Assembly: GCA_030733815.1 (NCBI GenBank)
Contig: JAUZQE010000020.1
Coordinates: 1 to 52,071 of the forward strand
Length of the DNA: 52,071 bases
Direction: 5' to 3'
Source of the DNA: Yanghanlia caeni
GTDB lineage: Bacteria > Pseudomonadota > Gammaproteobacteria > Burkholderiales > Burkholderiaceae_B
The translations under genes and the position numbers were made by a program. The notes under the pieces were generated by a model that was given only the letters and a program-made list of their open reading frames with translations, had not been told where the DNA came from and ran no database searches. Position 1 is the stretch's first letter. Every line of letters starts with the position of its first letter. Below are positions 36,625 to 44,997 of this stretch, in pieces.

Positions 36625-38216
36625 CAGTGGCGGAAGTGGCGTGTACCCGTGAAGATCATCGGGATGCCACGCTCGTCGGCCGCGGCGATGACTTCGTCGT
36701 CGCGGATGCTGCCGCCGGGCTGAATCACGCAGCTTGCGCCGGCATCCACCACCACGTCGAGGCCGTCGCGGAAGGGAAAGAAGGCGTCGGAGGCCACGGC
36801 GGAGCCGGCCAGGGTGAGCCCGGCATTTTGCGCCTTGATGGATGCGATCCGCGCCGAATCGACGCGGCTCATTTGACCGGCACCTACACCCAGGGTCATG
36901 CCGTCGCCGGCAAACACGATGGCGTTGGATTTCACGTACTTGGCGACCTTCCAGGCAAAGCGCAAATCTTCAATTTGGGCGTCGGTGGGCTGCACTTTGG
37001 TGACGACGCGGAATTCGGCGTCGGCCACCAGGAAGTCGTCGGGGTTCTGCACCAGCCAGCCGCCGCCCACGCGCTTCACGTCGAACGCGTTGCGGCCGTC
37101 GCCCAGTGGCACCTGTAGCAGTCGCACGTTCTTCTTGGCGGCGAATACGGCCATGGCCTGCGAGGAGTATTCGGGCGCAAGCACCACTTCGACGAACTGC
37201 TGGCTGACCGCTTCGGCGGTGGCGACGTCGACGGGGCGGTTGAAGGCAATGATGCCGCCGAACGCCGAGGTGGGGTCGGTTTTGAAGGCCTTCTGATAGG
37301 CTTCGAGCGGTGTGCCGCCCACGGCGACCCCGCAAGGGTTTGCGTGTTTGATGATGACGCAGGCGGCCGATTCGAAGCCGCGCACACATTCCCACGCCGC
37401 GTCGGCATCGGCAATGTTGTTGTAGGAAAGTTCCTTGCCCTGCAGCTGGGTGTAGCTGCCCAGCAGGCCCGGTGCCACGGCCGGATCGGCGTAGAAGGCG
37501 GCCTGCTGATGCGGGTTCTCGCCATAGCGCAGTACCTGGTTTTGCTTGAGCTGCAGTGTGAGCACCCGGGGCCACGGGTTGCGTTCGGCCGGTTCATTTT
37601 GTGCGGGCTCGGCCTTGGCGAGGCTGCTGAGGTAGGCTGCGATGGCGCCGTCGTAGGCGGCCGTGTGTGCGTACACCTTGGCAGCCAGTTCGAGGCGCAA
37701 GGCGTAAGACGGCGAGCCGTGAGGGCCGTCGATATCGGCCAGCACACGGGCATAGTCGGCCGGGTCGATCACGACCGTTACGCCGCCCACGGGCGTACCG
37801 TGGTTCTTGGCGGCGGCACGCAACATGGCCGGGCCGCCGATGTCGATGTTCTCGATCGCGTCGGCAAACGTGCAGCCGGGGCGGGCGATGGTTTCACGAA
37901 AGGGGTACAGATTCACCACGAGCAGATCGATGCGTTCGATGCCGTGCTCTTCCAGAGCCTGCATGTGTTCCGTGCTGTCGCGTCGCGCGAGAAGGCCGCC
38001 GTGGACCTTGGGGTGCAGGGTCTTGACGCGGCCGTCGAGGATCTCGGGCGAGCCCGTGTGCTGGGCAACTTCGGTGACCTTGACACCGGCCTCGGCCAGC
38101 ATTTTCGCCGTGCCGCCGGTGGAAAGAATGCGCACCCCGCGCGTAGCGAGTGCCTGCGCGAAGTCGACGATGCCCGTCTTGTCGGACACGGAAATGAGAG
38201 CGGTCTGGATTTTCAT
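36624..38216 (-). CDS. purH: Bifunctional AICAR formyltransferase / IMP cyclohydrolase
   Basis: Last two steps of de novo purine synthesis: AICAR to FAICAR using 10-formyl-THF, then ring closure to IMP. The 530-residue protein has the N-terminal MGS-like IMP cyclohydrolase domain ([34 protein letters not shown]) and the C-terminal AICAR transformylase domain with the hallmark [13 protein letters not shown] and TVGVGAGQ-like [14 protein letters not shown]. It follows fis by 27 bases and overlaps ruvC by one base. purU elsewhere in the window consumes the same formyl donor. Confidence 0.97.
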   Translation of the reverse strand: MKIQTALISVSDKTGIVDFAQALATRGVRILSTGGTAKMLAEAGVKVTEVAQHTGSPEILDGRVKTLHPKVHGGLLARRDSTEHMQALEEHGIERIDLLVVNLYPFRETIARPGCTFADAIENIDIGGPAMLRAAAKNHGTPVGGVTVVIDPADYARVLADIDGPHGSPSYALRLELAAKVYAHTAAYDGAIAAYLSSLAKAEPAQNEPAERNPWPRVLTLQLKQNQVLRYGENPHQQAAFYADPAVAPGLLGSYTQLQGKELSYNNIADADAAWECVRGFESAACVIIKHANPCGVAVGGTPLEAYQKAFKTDPTSAFGGIIAFNRPVDVATAEAVSQQFVEVVLAPEYSSQAMAVFAAKKNVRLLQVPLGDGRNAFDVKRVGGGWLVQNPDDFLVADAEFRVVTKVQPTDAQIEDLRFAWKVAKYVKSNAIVFAGDGMTLGVGAGQMSRVDSARIASIKAQNAGLTLAGSAVASDAFFPFRDGLDVVVDAGASCVIQPGGSIRDDEVIAAADERGIPMIFTGTRHFRH

Positions 38217-38243
38217 TGGAAAGGTCGGATAGGGATGGATAAA

Positions 38244-38483
38244 TCAGGGTTGCAGGTCATGAGCGAGCAGCTTCTTGCGCAGCGTGCTGCGGGTGATGCC
38301 CAGCATGGCCGCTGCCTTTGACTGATTGCCGTTGGCCTTCTCGAGAGCGACTTGCAGCACGGGACGTTCGACGCAGGTGACGACCATGGCCAGCATGTCG
38401 CGCGGCTCGGAGTCGCCCAGATCCGTGAAATACCGTTCCAGCCGTTCGCGCACGGATTGTTCCAGGGGATTGAGATTGCTCAT
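38244..38483 (-). CDS. fis: Fis-family nucleoid/DNA-binding protein
   Basis: A 79-residue Fis homologue. The C-terminal helix-turn-helix NGNQSKAAAMLGITRSTLRK is the standard Fis DNA-binding motif, and the dimerisation helices precede it. It is shorter than E. coli Fis (98 residues) because the N-terminal beta-hairpin arm that contacts Hin/Gin invertases is reduced. It lies 28 bases after dusB, the same dusB-fis arrangement as in enterics, and leads into purH. Confidence 0.95.
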   Translation of the reverse strand: MSNLNPLEQSVRERLERYFTDLGDSEPRDMLAMVVTCVERPVLQVALEKANGNQSKAAAMLGITRSTLRKKLLAHDLQP

Positions 38484-38511
38484 GATAGTGGATGATGTTC
38501 TTGGTTATGGT

Positions 38512-39531
38512 TCACGCGGCAATGGCGTGAATCTCGATGGTTTCATTGGTGGAAAACTGCTCGAACCAGGTCTCCAGGGCGGAAATCTGGGCCGCGGTGG
38601 TTTCAGCGCAGTTGATCTGCTGACGCAGAGCCTGCGCGTCAGGGAGCCCTTCCAGGTACCACCCGATGTGCTTGCGGGCGGTGCGCACGCCTGTGTACTC
38701 ACCATAGAACTGGTAGTGATCTTCGAGGTGATCGAGCAGACAACGCCTGAGTTCGCCCCAGGTGGGGGGCTCGAGGTGTTCGCCGGTAGCCAGGTAATGG
38801 CTGATTTCGCGAAAGATCCAGGGCCGCCCTTGTGCGGCGCGCCCGATCATCACGGCATCGGCGCCCGTATACTCTAATACCCGGCGCGCCTTTTCGGGAG
38901 TATCGATATCCCCATTGGCAACCACCGGAATCTCGAGTGCCTGCTTGACCTCGCGTATGGTGTCGTATTCGGCTTCACCTTGGTACAGGTCGCAACGCGT
39001 GCGGCCATGCAAGGTGAGCGCAGCGATACCAATATCTTGCGCCATCAGGCCGATGCGTACGGCGTTGCGTGAGGCGGCGTCCCAGCCCGTGCGGGTTTTC
39101 AGTGTAACGGGTACGTCGTAGGGCTTGCACGCCTGCACCACGCTTTGCAGAATCTGTGCGACCAGCGGTTCGTTGCGCAGCAGCGCCGACCCCGAGGCGA
39201 CGTTGCAGACCTTTTTAACCGGGCATCCCATATTGATATCGATGATCTGGGCGCCCCGTTCGATGTTGAAACGGGCCGCCTCGGCCATCATGTCGGGGTC
39301 GGAGCCGGCGATCTGCACGGCAACCGGGCTGGCCTCGCCTTCATGATTCAGGCGGCGCGACGTCTTGACGCTGTTCCACAGCCGCGGGTTGCTGGCCGCC
39401 ATTTCCGATACCGCGTACGCAGCCCCCAGCGCTTTGCACAGGCGCCGGTAGGGGCGATCGGTGACGCCCGCCATGGGCGCCACGAAAACCGGATGGGGAA
39501 GGGACCAGAAGCCGATGCGCATTCGGGGCAT
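38512..39531 (-). CDS. dusB: tRNA-dihydrouridine synthase B
   Basis: FMN-dependent TIM-barrel enzyme that reduces uridines in the tRNA D-loop. The 339-residue protein has APMAGVTDRPYRRLCKALGA near the N-terminus, the catalytic Cys in DINMGCPVKKVCN, the substrate-binding TLKTRTGWD, LHGRTRCDLYQG and the FMN phosphate loop NGDIDTPEKARR...GADAVMIGRAAQGRPW (two segments). It heads the run dusB-fis-purH-ruvC-ruvA. Met1 (MPRMRIGF) is used; Met4 is an alternative. Confidence 0.96.
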   Translation of the reverse strand: MPRMRIGFWSLPHPVFVAPMAGVTDRPYRRLCKALGAAYAVSEMAASNPRLWNSVKTSRRLNHEGEASPVAVQIAGSDPDMMAEAARFNIERGAQIIDINMGCPVKKVCNVASGSALLRNEPLVAQILQSVVQACKPYDVPVTLKTRTGWDAASRNAVRIGLMAQDIGIAALTLHGRTRCDLYQGEAEYDTIREVKQALEIPVVANGDIDTPEKARRVLEYTGADAVMIGRAAQGRPWIFREISHYLATGEHLEPPTWGELRRCLLDHLEDHYQFYGEYTGVRTARKHIGWYLEGLPDAQALRQQINCAETTAAQISALETWFEQFSTNETIEIHAIAA

Positions 39532-39570
39532 TTTAACCCCTTGGGGGGCGCCGGTTGCAGCGCCCCGAAT

Positions 39571-40743
39571 TCAGATGCGCAGGCCGTGCAGAAGCTGGCG
39601 CGCAAGCTGGTTGCGCAGGGGTGGGACGAGATCCATGGCAAGCAGCGCGGCGCCGCCGGCGTGTTCAAGCAGCCGGTTGCCGGTGGAGAACACCCGCGGC
39701 AGGAAGTCGGTGATTGCCATCGTGAGCCAGCGGTCGCCCTGGCGCCGTTGAACGAACTCCGCGCACCAGGGCTGCGGGTCGGTATCGGGCCGCAGCAGCC
39801 AGGGGCTGAGGCTTTGAACGAGCTGAGCGACGTCGCGCAGCCCCAGGTTGAGGCCCTGACCGGCCACCGGGTGCAGGGTTTGTGCCGCATTGCCCACGGC
39901 AAGGCAGCGTTTGTTGATGAGTGTGGCGCCCGCATGCAGCGCCAGGGGGAACACGGCACGGCGCCCGACGCTCTGGAACCGGCCCAGGCGCCCGCCGAAG
40001 TGATCGTACAGCCGGCTGTCGAATTCGCTGGCCGGCATGCCGCGCAGGGCTTCAGCCTGTTGCGGGCTGCAGCACCAGACAATGCTGTAGAGGTCGGGCG
40101 CCTGCGGATGTGGCAGGGCAGCCAGGGGGCCGCTGCGGGTGAAGCGTTCGTAGGCCCAGCCGTCGCGCGGCCGTTCGGCGCGCACGTTCGCCAGGACGGC
40201 ATGCTGCCCGTAATGCCGCTCTATTCCGCGGGGCCGCATGCCGTCGGACTGCACGGCAAGGCGTGTGGTGACCGCCCCGGTTTCATGCCGGCATTCCACG
40301 TGCTGCCCCACCAGGTGGGGCAGGGCGCGCCCCTCGATGCGTGTGACGCCGCTGTGCTGCAAAGCCGCCTCGAGGGTGTCGACCACGTCGTCGTAGCGCA
40401 CGACGTCGCCCAGGCGGGGTACGCCCAGATCGTCGCGGTCGATGACCACGCGGCCCAGCCGGCGTGCCTGTGAAACGTGTACGTGCAGGATTTCAGCCGA
40501 GCGTTCTGGCCAGGCCTGAAGGGTTTCGAGGTAGGCACGACTGCCGTGGTTGAGCGCAAGGCAGCGCGGGTCGACGCCAGCCGATGCACCCATGCCGGTT
40601 CCGGGCGGCGGAGCGGCCGGGCGTGGCGGGCTGATGAGGGCAATGCGCGCTGGGTCGGGCGCCTTGCGCGCCAGGGCGAGGGCAAGCGCGCCACCCACCG
40701 GGCCGGCGCCCAGGATCGCGACGTCGAAATCGGGCGTTTTCAT
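39571..40743 (-). CDS. UbiH/UbiF/VisC-family FAD monooxygenase
   Basis: A 390-residue FAD-dependent hydroxylase of the type that adds ring hydroxyls in ubiquinone synthesis. Motifs: DVAILGAGPVGGALALALA for FAD ADP-binding, the second conserved stretch in LCLALN-like RCLALNHGSRAYLE, and the C-terminal GNAAQTLHPVAGQGLNLGLRD, which is diagnostic of UbiH-type enzymes. Which ring position it modifies cannot be told. The start at 40743 puts the Rossmann motif at residue 8; an ATG three codons upstream (40752) is equally possible. It is 39 bases upstream of dusB on the same strand and divergent to the leader-like transcript at 40.8 kb. Confidence 0.9.
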   Translation of the reverse strand: MKTPDFDVAILGAGPVGGALALALARKAPDPARIALISPPRPAAPPPGTGMGASAGVDPRCLALNHGSRAYLETLQAWPERSAEILHVHVSQARRLGRVVIDRDDLGVPRLGDVVRYDDVVDTLEAALQHSGVTRIEGRALPHLVGQHVECRHETGAVTTRLAVQSDGMRPRGIERHYGQHAVLANVRAERPRDGWAYERFTRSGPLAALPHPQAPDLYSIVWCCSPQQAEALRGMPASEFDSRLYDHFGGRLGRFQSVGRRAVFPLALHAGATLINKRCLAVGNAAQTLHPVAGQGLNLGLRDVAQLVQSLSPWLLRPDTDPQPWCAEFVQRRQGDRWLTMAITDFLPRVFSTGNRLLEHAGGAALLAMDLVPPLRNQLARQLLHGLRI

Positions 40744-40777
40744 ACGACGCATTCTACCGCCAAAAGCCTGTAAGACA

Positions 40778-40806
40778 TTGTCTGACAAGCCGTTTTCAGC
40801 TAGAAT
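40778..40806 (+). promoter_or_regulatory. Sigma-70-like promoter TTGTCT-N17-TAGAAT
   Basis: A -35 TTGTCT (40778-40783) and a -10 TAGAAT (40801-40806) with an ideal 17-base spacer point rightward. The start of transcription would be near 40813. It is the best-looking promoter seen by eye in the window. The first long gene on this strand starts only at 41056. Confidence 0.65.
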
Positions 40807-40837
40807 GGCGAATGTTGAAACTTCATGGAGCTGTGTG

Positions 40838-40903
40838 GTGAGTACCGACCCCGGCGAATGTTGCAGTCGACAGCCCGTCGACGCTTTTTTCACCAGGCAC
40901 TAG
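40838..40903 (+). CDS. Possible 21-residue leader peptide with tandem Cys codons
   Basis: A GTG codon at 40838 is preceded by GGAG (40827-40830) with a 7-base spacer and opens a 21-codon frame that ends TAG at 40903. The peptide begins MSTDPGECCSRQ; two Cys codons (TGT TGC) lie directly before a hairpin with a T run that is inside the same frame. The arrangement resembles a transcription-attenuation leader. A second 9-codon ATG frame starts at 40812, right at the predicted transcript start. Neither is proven to be translated. Confidence 0.35.
   Translation: MSTDPGECCSRQPVDAFFTRH
40863..40890 (+). terminator. Candidate intrinsic terminator or attenuator hairpin
   Basis: Arms GTCGAC (40866-40871) and GTCGAC (40877-40882) around AGCCC, extended by GC pairs with one bulged A, are followed by six T (40885-40890). 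With the promoter at 40778-40806 it delimits a transcript of about 78 bases, either a small RNA or an attenuated leader for the genes starting at 41056. Confidence 0.5.
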
Positions 40904-41055
40904 AGCCCCTGCACCGCTCTTTCCGTGCCCTGGTCATTGTCATACTAGGGCGCGGAGCATCTTCTCAGCATGCTTGCATGCAGACTCCCGCCTTTTCAAG
41001 AACACTGCCCCTCGGGGCATAACCCCCCGGCGTGTGCGCCGGGGCAGGAGTCGTC
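40904..41055 (+). promoter_or_regulatory. Structured 5' region before the ACT-like gene
   Basis: Two hairpins precede the gene: TGCCCC-TC-GGGGCA (41006-41019) and a very stable CCCCGGCG-TGTG-CGCCGGGG (41025-41044) whose right arm ends one base before the AGGAG ribosome site at 41046-41050. The second hairpin may modulate ribosome access. I could not match the region to a known riboswitch class. With the leader unit upstream it fills the 312-base gap between 40743 and 41056; apart from the short frames at 40812 and 40838 no gene was recognised there. Confidence 0.4.
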
Positions 41056-41391
41056 ATGCGTTTGTTTCATCTGTTCCTGCGTCGTGCAGGCGTACAGCCG
41101 TCGGCTGCGCGTCCGGCACGCAGCACTTCCCGTCTTACCGTGGTCTTCCCGCGCGAGCATCTGGCCGACGTGCGCCGGCGCATTTATCGCGACCTGCACG
41201 CCGACGGCATCCAGATTGCGCAACTGAGCATCGATTACGGCGAATCCGCCGGAATGGTGCGTGCCAGCGTCACCGTCGACTGTCCGCCTCCGCTGCGCCC
41301 CGAACTCATGTCCCGTGCCCGCCGTCTGCAATCGCATCCCGGCATTCACGAAATCCACTGGGGAACGCAACGCCGGCATGCTTTAAACTAG
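41056..41391 (+). CDS. Small hypothetical protein with ACT-like/MgtC C-terminal-like fold
   Basis: A 111-residue protein. After a basic N-terminal segment (MRLFHLFLRRAGVQPSAARP) the body reads as beta-alpha-beta-beta-alpha-beta: RLTVVFPREHLADVRRRIYR, IQIAQLSIDYGESAG, VRASVTVDCPPPL, ELMSRARRLQ, then PGIHEIHWG. This is the layout of ACT domains and of the C-terminal domain of MgtC proteins, but no membrane part is present. AGGAG lies 5 bases before the ATG. It is 27 bases upstream of the CtaG-like gene and preceded by structured leader RNA. The function is unknown. Confidence 0.7.
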   Translation: MRLFHLFLRRAGVQPSAARPARSTSRLTVVFPREHLADVRRRIYRDLHADGIQIAQLSIDYGESAGMVRASVTVDCPPPLRPELMSRARRLQSHPGIHEIHWGTQRRHALN

Positions 41392-41418
41392 GCCATTGCT
41401 GCCTGAATCGGACACCGC

Positions 41419-42282
41419 ATGCCTGTGCTTGACTGGCTGATTCCCTGGGAATTCTCGCCGCTGTTCCTCGTTTGCTTCTTTGCGGGCGCGTGGGTGTTCG
41501 CGCGCGGCACGCGGGTGCACCGTGTCAGCGGCTGGCGCCAGGCCCTGTTCTGGTCGGGCATGGTCATTCTGTACCTCAGCATGCACACGCGGCTCGACTA
41601 CTACGCCGAGCGCATGTTCTTCATTCACCGGCTCCAGCACCTGGTCCTGCACCATCTGGGGCCGTTGCTGATCATGGGTGCGTACCCCGGTCAGGTGTTG
41701 CGTGCGGGCTTGCCGCTACGCTGGCGCGTGCGCCTGCGTGATTTCCTGCGCAGCGGGCCGGGTCGCGCCATCGAAGCCGTGCTCACGAATCGCATCCTGG
41801 TGCCGGTGCTGTTCGTGCTGCTGGTGGTGGGTTTCCTCATCCCCACCGTGCAGTTCTACTCCATGCTCGACTGGCGCCTGTACCGGCTCATGAACTGGTC
41901 GGTGGTGATCAGCGGCTTCATGTACTGGAACCTGATTCTCGACCGGCGCCCGAGCCCGCCGGCCGTGCTCTCGCCGGGGGGGCGCGTGTTCTGCCCCATC
42001 ATCACCATGGTCCCGCAGATCATCGTCGGCGCGGTCATTACGTTCACCGAGCGCGACCTCTACCCCATTTTCGACCTCTGCGGCCGGGCCATACCCGGCA
42101 TGTCGGCCATCACCGATCAGGCGATCGGGGGGCTCACGATGTGGGTGCTGGCGGGCTTCGTCGAGGTCTTTGGCGTGCTGTACGCCCTGTCGACCGTCAT
42201 GCGGCTTTCCGCTCGCAATCGCCTGCCTCAGAAGCGGGCCCGGCAAAGCGAGTCCGCCGAAGGCATGCCGGTGGCGTCCTGA
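41419..42282 (+). CDS. CtaG-type (caa3-family) cytochrome oxidase assembly membrane protein
   Basis: A 287-residue polytopic membrane protein of the caa3_CtaG family, linked to copper handling and maturation of heme-copper oxidases. It has about seven helices and conserved polar/His-rich segments: MHTRLDYYAERMFFIHRLQHLVLHHLGP (split), VISGFMYWNLILDRR, TMVPQIIVGAVITFTERDLY. It is not the unrelated Cox11-type CtaG. No oxidase subunit genes are adjacent. The M48 protease gene follows after 10 bases, suggesting cotranscription. Confidence 0.82.
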   Translation: MPVLDWLIPWEFSPLFLVCFFAGAWVFARGTRVHRVSGWRQALFWSGMVILYLSMHTRLDYYAERMFFIHRLQHLVLHHLGPLLIMGAYPGQVLRAGLPLRWRVRLRDFLRSGPGRAIEAVLTNRILVPVLFVLLVVGFLIPTVQFYSMLDWRLYRLMNWSVVISGFMYWNLILDRRPSPPAVLSPGGRVFCPIITMVPQIIVGAVITFTERDLYPIFDLCGRAIPGMSAITDQAIGGLTMWVLAGFVEVFGVLYALSTVMRLSARNRLPQKRARQSESAEGMPVAS

Positions 42283-42292
42283 ACCGGGTGCC

Positions 42293-43804
42293 ATGAAACG
42301 TAGCGCCCTCACGTTGCCTGAATCGCTGCGCGTCATTGCCGGTGCCGGATGTCTGGCCGTGGCGCTGCTGGGCGCGGCTCCCGGGCTTCACGCGCAGCCC
42401 GTGGGCATTCCCAGCATGGGCGTGGCTTCGGCAGCCGAGCTCTCTCCGGGGCTGGAGCGCACGCTGGGCGACGCCATCATGGAGCAAGGCCGGCGCGACC
42501 CGACCTACATTGCCGATCCCGACGTTCTGCAGTATCTCACCGACATGGGGCGCAAGCTGGCCAGCCACGCCAGCTCTCCCATCGAACGCGTCAATGTCTT
42601 CGCGCTGCGCGACCCCCAAATCAACGCCTTTGCGCTGCCCGGCGGCTACATTGGCATCAACAGCGGCCTGGTGGTGGCGGCCGGCTCCGAATCCGAACTC
42701 GCCTCGGTGGTTGCACACGAAATCGGTCACGTGCTGCAGCGGCATATTGCCCGTGGCATGACTCAAAGCGCACAAAGCAGCCACGCCATGATCGCCGCGC
42801 TCGCCGGGGCGCTGCTGGCAGCCCTGTCGGGCAGCCCCGACCTGGCCATGGGTGTTGCGGCGTTCGGTCAGGCGGCGGCGGTCGATCGTTACCTGGGTTT
42901 TTCGCGGCAGGCGGAACAGGAAGCGGACCGTAGCGGGCTCGACATGATGATTCGCGCCGGCTACGACCCGGCTGGCATGGTGCGCATGTTCGAGCGGCTC
43001 GAGAATGCGTCGCGGCTCAATCAGGGTGCGGGCGGCAATCCGTACACCAGCACGCACCCGATGTCGGTGCAGCGCATGTCCGACGCGCAAAACCGCATTC
43101 GGGGTGCGGCGGCCCGACCCGACTCCGGCAGCGACGCCTTCTGGTACGTGCGTGCCAAGCTGCGGGTCGAGCAGGCGCGTGCGGGTCAGGCCTTGCGGGC
43201 CGCAGAAGAGGTCCTGCGTGCCGACACGCGCCAGACCCAGGGCGTGCAGCGCTCGGCGGCCTGGTACGGGTTGGCCGTTGCGGCCATGAAACGGCGCGAG
43301 TTCGACGCGGCAGAAAAGGCGCTGGCCGAGGCGCGCGCCGGCGGCCGCGATTCCGCACAGATTGCCGGGCTCGAAATCGCGCTTGCGCTCGCGCAGGGGC
43401 GCTCCGAGCGTGCCTTGCAGCTGGGCCGGCAGGCGGCCGAACGCTGGCCGGGCAGCCAGGGTGTGGCCCTGGCGCAGATCGAAGCGCTGCAAGGTAGTGG
43501 AAACGACGCCGAGGCGGTGCGCGTGCTGCAGGCGCGCATCAAGCAGTGGCCCGAAGTGCCGCGCTTGTGGCAGCTGCTGGCGCAGAGTCAGGAACGTCTG
43601 GGCCGCCGGCCAGAGGCCCGCAAGGCCATGGCGCAATTCTATGAGCTTACCGGTGCACTGCCGGCTGCGGTCGAGCAACTGCAGCAGGCACGCGCGATGA
43701 GTTCCGATTTCTACGAGCAGTCGGAACTCGACGTGCGCATCCGCCAGCTGCGCGAGCGGCTGGAATCCGACCGTGCCCTGCTGGAACGCTTCCGCAAGAA
43801 GTAA
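42293..43804 (+). CDS. Periplasmic M48 metalloprotease with TPR domain, BepA-like
   Basis: A 503-residue secreted zinc protease resembling BepA (YfgC), which helps outer-membrane protein assembly (LptD, BamA) and degrades stalled ones. A signal peptide ends near APGLHAQ. The HExxH site is VVAHEIGHVLQRH and the third zinc ligand is the Glu in AEQEADRSGLDMM. The C-terminal half (from about residue 285) consists of TPR-like helices rich in Ala, Arg and Glu. The ATG at 42293 lies 10 bases after the ctaG-like stop; the longer frame upstream overlaps that gene and is non-coding. Confidence 0.9.
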   Translation: MKRSALTLPESLRVIAGAGCLAVALLGAAPGLHAQPVGIPSMGVASAAELSPGLERTLGDAIMEQGRRDPTYIADPDVLQYLTDMGRKLASHASSPIERVNVFALRDPQINAFALPGGYIGINSGLVVAAGSESELASVVAHEIGHVLQRHIARGMTQSAQSSHAMIAALAGALLAALSGSPDLAMGVAAFGQAAAVDRYLGFSRQAEQEADRSGLDMMIRAGYDPAGMVRMFERLENASRLNQGAGGNPYTSTHPMSVQRMSDAQNRIRGAAARPDSGSDAFWYVRAKLRVEQARAGQALRAAEEVLRADTRQTQGVQRSAAWYGLAVAAMKRREFDAAEKALAEARAGGRDSAQIAGLEIALALAQGRSERALQLGRQAAERWPGSQGVALAQIEALQGSGNDAEAVRVLQARIKQWPEVPRLWQLLAQSQERLGRRPEARKAMAQFYELTGALPAAVEQLQQARAMSSDFYEQSELDVRIRQLRERLESDRALLERFRKK

Positions 43805-43865
43805 ATGGCGGTGCCCGGCGGGCGTGGCGCGCCACCGCCTGTGCCGCCCGGGAATGCATGTGCCC

Positions 43866-44957
43866 CTAGCTACGGTGCTCGAAGTACCGGTTGAGCCGGG
43901 CGGGCAGCCAGTTCAGGTTGCCTGGAAACGGCCCCGTCACGAACGCGGCGTGGCCCCCTTCGGCGGGCTGATGCAGCAACACAGCTTCTGAACAGTCGTG
44001 TGTGCCGGGCAGCGACGGCGCCGGCACGAACGGGTCGTTACGTGCGTTCAGAACAAGAGTGGGCACGGCAATGGTCGCCAGACGCGGCTTGCTCGAAGCC
44101 CGTGTCCAGTAGTCGAGCGCATTGCGGTAACCGTGCATGGGGGCCGTGTACAGATCGTCGAACTCGCGCAGCGTGCGCGCCTGCGCGAGGCGCAGCGCAT
44201 CGATCGTGCCGGGAAAGCGCCGGGCCTTGTCGAGCACCTTGGGTCGCATGGTGCGCAGGAAGTGGCGGCAGTACAGATGTCGCCCGATGCGCGTTTCGGA
44301 AAGCGCGCGCCCGCATGCCACCAGATCGAGGGGAACGGATACTGCCGCGGCAGCCTGCAGCCAGGTCGCGTTTTCTTCCTGCTCGCCCAGGTACTTGAGC
44401 ATGGCGTTGCCGCCCAGCGAAATGCCTGCAGCATGCCATCGGGCGCCCGGCACGCGCTGGCGCACCGTTTCCAGAATGAAATGGATGTCGGCCGAGTCGC
44501 CCGAGAAATAGGCACGCGCCATGCGATTGGGCGAACCGGAGCAGCCGCGGAAGTGCGCGATCGCCGTGATCCATCCGCGCGCCCGGAAATACTGCGCGAT
44601 CGATTGCGCGTAATGGCTGCGGCTGCTGCCTTCCAGGCCATGGAAGATGACGAGCGCGGGAGCGTCGGCGGCGTTCTGCAGCGTCGTCAGGTCGTCGCTC
44701 TGCATGAAGCGCCGTGCGGCAGTGCGCTGCAGCTGAGGGTCGGTCTGCACGGGGCGCCCGTCGGGCAGCCGGTCGGCAGACAGCCCCGGCGCGGCCCAGT
44801 CGAAATCAAGAAAATCGCCGTCGGGCGTATCGACGCGTTCACGAATGAACGCGATGCGGTGGTGCCGCACGGCAAGCGACCCGTACAGGGTCTGCGCATG
44901 CCCGCCGGGCAGCCACCATGGTGCCGGGCAGGGCGTGGTGTCGATGCGGGCGGACAC
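43866..44957 (-). CDS. Alpha/beta hydrolase, YheT/EMB8-like
   Basis: A 363-residue hydrolase of the YheT family. Landmarks are the N-terminal PWWLPGGHAQTLYG, the oxyanion HG in ALVIFHGLEGSSRSHYAQ, the nucleophile elbow AGISLGGNAMLKYLGE with the catalytic Ser, and FRGCSG. The Asp and His are likely in NARNDPFVP and EGGHAAFV. Family members are thought to be esterases; the substrate is unknown. The start is uncertain: GTG 44957 (AGG about 8 bases upstream) is chosen, TTG 44978 is an alternative that would start inside the palindrome at 44977-44997. It lies 38 bases after the zinc-finger gene on the same strand. Confidence 0.87.
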   Translation of the reverse strand: MSARIDTTPCPAPWWLPGGHAQTLYGSLAVRHHRIAFIRERVDTPDGDFLDFDWAAPGLSADRLPDGRPVQTDPQLQRTAARRFMQSDDLTTLQNAADAPALVIFHGLEGSSRSHYAQSIAQYFRARGWITAIAHFRGCSGSPNRMARAYFSGDSADIHFILETVRQRVPGARWHAAGISLGGNAMLKYLGEQEENATWLQAAAAVSVPLDLVACGRALSETRIGRHLYCRHFLRTMRPKVLDKARRFPGTIDALRLAQARTLREFDDLYTAPMHGYRNALDYWTRASSKPRLATIAVPTLVLNARNDPFVPAPSLPGTHDCSEAVLLHQPAEGGHAAFVTGPFPGNLNWLPARLNRYFEHRS

Positions 44958-44976
44958 GTGTTGCCTATGTCGCGTC

Positions 44977-44997
44977 AAGGATGTTCACAACATCCTT
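44977..44997. repeat. Perfect 21-base palindrome AAGGATGTT-CAC-AACATCCTT
   Basis: Nine-base arms around a 3-base centre lie between the zinc-finger gene (whose TAA stop overlaps it) and the yheT-like start. There is no T run on either side, so it is unlikely to be an ordinary terminator. It could be an operator, or a hairpin that controls the yheT-like start. Confidence 0.6.

Noticed and set aside
40825-41022. 65-codon frame in the leader region (MELCGEYRP...)
   Set aside because: Its composition is unlike neighbouring genes, it has no ribosome site, and it runs across hairpins; the promoter/mini-ORF/hairpin arrangement is a better explanation.
43805-43865. GGCGGTG/CACCGCC dyad between the bepA-like and yheT-like genes as terminator
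   Set aside because: The arms are far apart, the loop is GC-rich and there is no T run, so support is too weak.
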